A DNA stretch of 8,723 bases from NCBI GenBank assembly GCA_958422845.1, contig CATZPU010000033.1, positions 1-8,723 of the forward strand, given 5' to 3'. Below, one piece after another: positions 7,291-8,723 of this stretch (position 1 is its first letter; each line of letters begins with the position of its first letter). A model generated the notes under the pieces. That model saw only the letters and a program-made list of their open reading frames with translations. It ran no database searches and was not told where the DNA came from. This DNA is from an uncultured Lachnospiraceae bacterium (GTDB taxonomy: Bacteria > Bacillota > Clostridia > Lachnospirales > Lachnospiraceae). Position numbers and translations under genes: made by a program.

Positions 7291-8034
7291 ATGAAAATTA
7301 AAGTAATGCTGATTGAAGATGAAGAGGGGATGCGCCTTCTTCTGCGGAAAATAATTGAAAAGCATGAAGAATTTGAGATCGTGGCAGAGTGCGACGCACT
7401 GGCAGAATCCGTGATCCTGTTCCGCCGTCATCAGCCGGAGGTCGTTTTTCTCGATATCGGGATCAAAGGCGAGAACGGGATCGACTGTGCGAAGATACTG
7501 ACGGAGCTTGATCCGAAGGTGAAGATTATTTTTGCAACGGCGCATGCCGAATATATGTCAGAGGCGTTTGAACTGTACGCTTTCGATTATCTCGTAAAGC
7601 CGTTTTCCGTAGACCGTGTCAATAAAACACTTGACCGGATCGTATCGCTTCGTCAGCCGGAATCGTGCGTTGAACCGAACGAGAGGATCGTGAAGCCGGA
7701 ATACAGGCATGACAGGCTGCTCGTAAAGGGAAAAGAAAGTATGAGCTTTATATCCATTCCCGATATTGTGCTGATACAAAGAGAAAACAATGCGACAGTG
7801 ATCTATACGCAGACGGACAGCTACGTGACTTCCGCGAGCATGTCAGAGCTTGAGAAAAAACTTGATCCGGAACAGTTTCTGCGCAGCCATAAGTCTTATA
7901 TCATCAATCTGTCACGCATCAGCCGTATCGAGCCGTACGGGCGCTGGACGTATACCGTGCATTTTCAAGGACGGCGGGAGGACGCGCTTTTGACCGCAGA
8001 GAAATTTGAAGAGATCAAACGGCGTTTCGTCTGA
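7291..8034 (+). CDS. LytTR-family response regulator
   Basis: This 247-residue transcription factor of the AgrA/LytR type has two domains. The receiver (about 1-120) has the acidic pair Glu9/Asp10, phosphoacceptor Asp55 in VVFLDIG, Thr83 in FATAH and Lys103 in YLVKPF, so it should be phosphorylatable. A linker (121-138) leads to the LytTR DNA-binding domain (about 139-245), with ERIVKPEYRHDRLLVKGKES, IVLIQRENNATVIYT, FLRSHKSYIINLSRISRIEP and the final AEKFEEIKRRFV. LytTR domains bind direct repeats in promoters through beta-strand loops. The ATG follows the upstream stop by 1 base. Its ribosome site is poor (AAGGA, 13 bases away), so translation is probably coupled to the upstream gene. The likely partner is the GHKL kinase at 4188-5108, three genes upstream. 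Target promoters are unknown. Confidence 0.94.
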   Translation: MKIKVMLIEDEEGMRLLLRKIIEKHEEFEIVAECDALAESVILFRRHQPEVVFLDIGIKGENGIDCAKILTELDPKVKIIFATAHAEYMSEAFELYAFDYLVKPFSVDRVNKTLDRIVSLRQPESCVEPNERIVKPEYRHDRLLVKGKESMSFISIPDIVLIQRENNATVIYTQTDSYVTSASMSELEKKLDPEQFLRSHKSYIINLSRISRIEPYGRWTYTVHFQGRREDALLTAEKFEEIKRRFV

Positions 8035-8051
8035 AAGACGGGGATTGAGTC

Positions 8052-8080
8052 TTGACAAACACGCAGGGACTGGCTATACT
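8052..8080 (+). promoter_or_regulatory. Sigma-A promoter of the T-box-tyrS unit
   Basis: A perfect TTGACA (8052-8057), a 17-base spacer and TATACT (8075-8080, 5 of 6) make a strong housekeeping promoter. Transcription should begin near 8087, which is also where the T-box stem I begins. The promoter starts only 17 bases after the regulator stop codon, and I see no terminator between them. Confidence 0.87.
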
Positions 8081-8086
8081 TGAGAA

Positions 8087-8395
8087 AAGCTTTGAAGGGA
8101 ACAAGTAGAAGGCGGCGGAAGGTACAGAAAGCAGCCGGCAGATGAGAGGCGCACGCAGAACCCGTTTTTGAATACATCCCGGAGCTTCGCACCGAACAGA
8201 TACGTATGAAAGATCAGAGAAAAAGTGTCTCTGTCATATATTCACAGTAGGCTGCGACGGGTGACAGCCGTTATCAGGTCAGGGTATGGTTATAGTACCC
8301 ACAGAGGCATGCAGCGTGAGCTGCTTGTGAAATAAGGTGGTAACACGGGATTACAGCTCTCGTCCTTATACAATAATATAAGGCGGGAGCTTTTT
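8087..8395 (+). promoter_or_regulatory. Tyrosine T-box riboswitch controlling tyrS
   Basis: This leader RNA binds uncharged tRNA-Tyr and then lets transcription continue into tyrS. Stem I is closed by AAGCTTT (8087-8093) with GGAGCTT (8181-8187) and by GGGA (8097-8100) with TCCC (8177-8180). The 5' side carries AGTA (8104-8107), and the apical part carries the T-loop motif GATGAGA (8141-8147). The specifier loop reads GAATACATCCC, placing the Tyr codon TAC at 8173-8175. CAGAGA/TCTCTG (8215-8233), GGGTA/TACCC (8282-8300) and GCAGC-GTGA-GCTGC (8311-8324) form stems between stem I and the antiterminator. In the antiterminator, ATAAGG (8332-8337) pairs with CCTTAT (8364-8369) and ACGGGA (8345-8350) with TCTCGT (8358-8363). 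They flank the 7-base bulge TGGTAAC, whose TGGT matches the ACCA end of tRNA-Tyr. Specifier, bulge and downstream gene all agree. Confidence 0.95.
8356..8395 (+). terminator. T-box rho-independent terminator
   Basis: GCTCTCG-T-CCTTATA (8356-8370) pairs with TATAAGG-CGGGAGC (8377-8390), a 14-bp stem with one bulged T, a 6-base loop and a TTTTT tail (8391-8395). The left arm shares TCTCGTCCTTAT with the antiterminator, so the two structures exclude each other, as a T-box requires. Confidence 0.94.
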
Positions 8396-8400
8396 ATGTG

Positions 8401-8571
8401 CGCGAAGGCAATGAGCCGTGCAAAATCACCGCATGGCAGGCAGGCTGCTTGCAGCCGGAACTGACAGGCGATGATTTTATAGGGCGAAGCCCGCGACCGA
8501 GCAGGCGCGAAGCGGATGCGAGGTGCGCCGCACGGTGAAGTAAGCGCGAGGTGCGCAGCACGGCTTCCGCG
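8401..8571 (+). repeat. GC-rich structured element between T-box terminator and tyrS, candidate dispersed repeat
   Basis: The 195 bases between terminator and tyrS hold no gene I can support but have dense secondary structure. The ends are complementary: CGCG (8401-8404) with CGCG (8568-8571), and AGCCGTGC (8414-8421) with GCACGGCT (8558-8565). Inside is a long imperfect hairpin, 8422-8478: AAAATCA/TGATTTT at the base, CGC/GCG and CAG/CTG further up, GGCTG/CAGCC at the tip. GGGC-GAA-GCCC follows at 8482-8492. An 18-base direct repeat comes next: GCGAGGTGCGCCGCACGG (8518-8535) and GCGAGGTGCGCAGCACGG (8546-8563), 17 of 18 identical. The composition is more GC-rich than the flanks. It could be a mobile or REP-like repeat inserted in the leader, or an extra RNA domain acting on tyrS. 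Its edges are inferred from pairing. Confidence 0.5.
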
Positions 8572-8590
8572 ATTTTTAGGAGGAAAGAAG

Positions 8591-8723
8591 ATGCAGATTT
8601 ACGACGAACTGGTAGCAAGAGGACTGATCGCACAGGTGACGGATGAAAAGGAGATCCGCGAGCTTGTGAACAATGGAAAGGCTACATTTTACATCGGATT
8701 TGACCCGACAGCAGACAGCCTTC
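8591..8723 (+). CDS. tyrS: Tyrosyl-tRNA synthetase, N-terminal fragment (3' end outside window)
   Basis: TyrS is a class I aminoacyl-tRNA synthetase that charges tRNA-Tyr with tyrosine using ATP in the cytosol. Only 44 codons are visible, beginning [20 protein letters not shown] and ending in [13 protein letters not shown]. The YDEL..RGLI.Q.TDE start and the [14 protein letters not shown] tyrosine/ATP-site strand are characteristic of bacterial TyrS. AGGAGGA (8578-8584), 6 bases before the ATG, fixes the start. The T-box upstream, with a TAC specifier, independently identifies the gene. The HIGH-like motif and the KMSKS loop lie beyond the window edge. Confidence 0.95.
   Translation, partial: MQIYDELVARGLIAQVTDEKEIRELVNNGKATFYIGFDPTADSL

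Noticed and set aside
7024..7545. 173-residue open frame on the minus strand
   Set aside because: It spans the antisense of two well-supported plus-strand genes and has a Phe/Leu/Arg-rich, unpatterned translation.
8518..8563. Possible CRISPR repeat pair
   Set aside because: There are only two copies of 18 bases 10 bases apart end to start, and the spacer is too short for a CRISPR array. No cas genes are present.
8394..8633. 79-residue minus-strand frame over the tyrS leader
   Set aside because: It is composed mostly of the GC-rich repeat element and the antisense of the tyrS start. There is no ribosome site or family resemblance.

Overview
The window looks like chromosomal DNA of a low-to-mid GC Gram-positive, most likely a gut-type Clostridia in or near the Lachnospiraceae. 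The grounds are strong AGGAGG-type ribosome sites, near-consensus sigma-A promoters, a tyrosine T-box ahead of tyrS, a DUF4250 small protein, a short NfeD/FloA pair without a protease domain, and a MepA-like MATE pump. The family assignment is an inference from gene content, not from a search. Almost all of the window is coding and looks like core genome. I see no transposase, phage gene, CRISPR array, tRNA or rRNA.

Layout: (1) The 3' end of clpB (disaggregase) enters from the left edge on the + strand. (2) A 186-base intergenic stretch with three consecutive hairpins leads into a 58-residue DUF4250 gene. (3) A long stem-loop with an A-tract on one side and a T-tract on the other separates that gene from a convergent MATE efflux gene on the minus strand. 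(4) The MATE gene has a near-perfect promoter followed by a 16-bp palindrome of MarR-operator type. A divergent promoter in the same gap serves the next block. (5) The + strand block 4188-8034 holds an AgrC/Spo0B-type GHKL histidine kinase, a separate promoter, nfeD, floA, an unrecognised Lys- and Ala-rich 199-residue protein, and a LytTR response regulator. The last four are tightly packed: an 8-base overlap, a 26-base gap and a 1-base gap. (6) A consensus promoter and a complete tyrosine-specific T-box riboswitch follow, then about 195 bases of GC-rich, highly structured leader, then the start of tyrS, which runs off the right edge.

How they fit together: the kinase and the LytTR regulator belong to families that commonly pair, and here they bracket a membrane-organising NfeD/FloA module. 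A working hypothesis is a membrane or envelope signalling unit in which the flotillin scaffold and the two-component system are expressed together. The uncharacterised protein between floA and the regulator is the most obvious candidate for something undescribed. The second candidate is the structured element inserted between the T-box terminator and tyrS. It is closed by complementary ends, contains a near-identical 18-base direct repeat, and resembles a dispersed repeat or an extra regulatory RNA domain.
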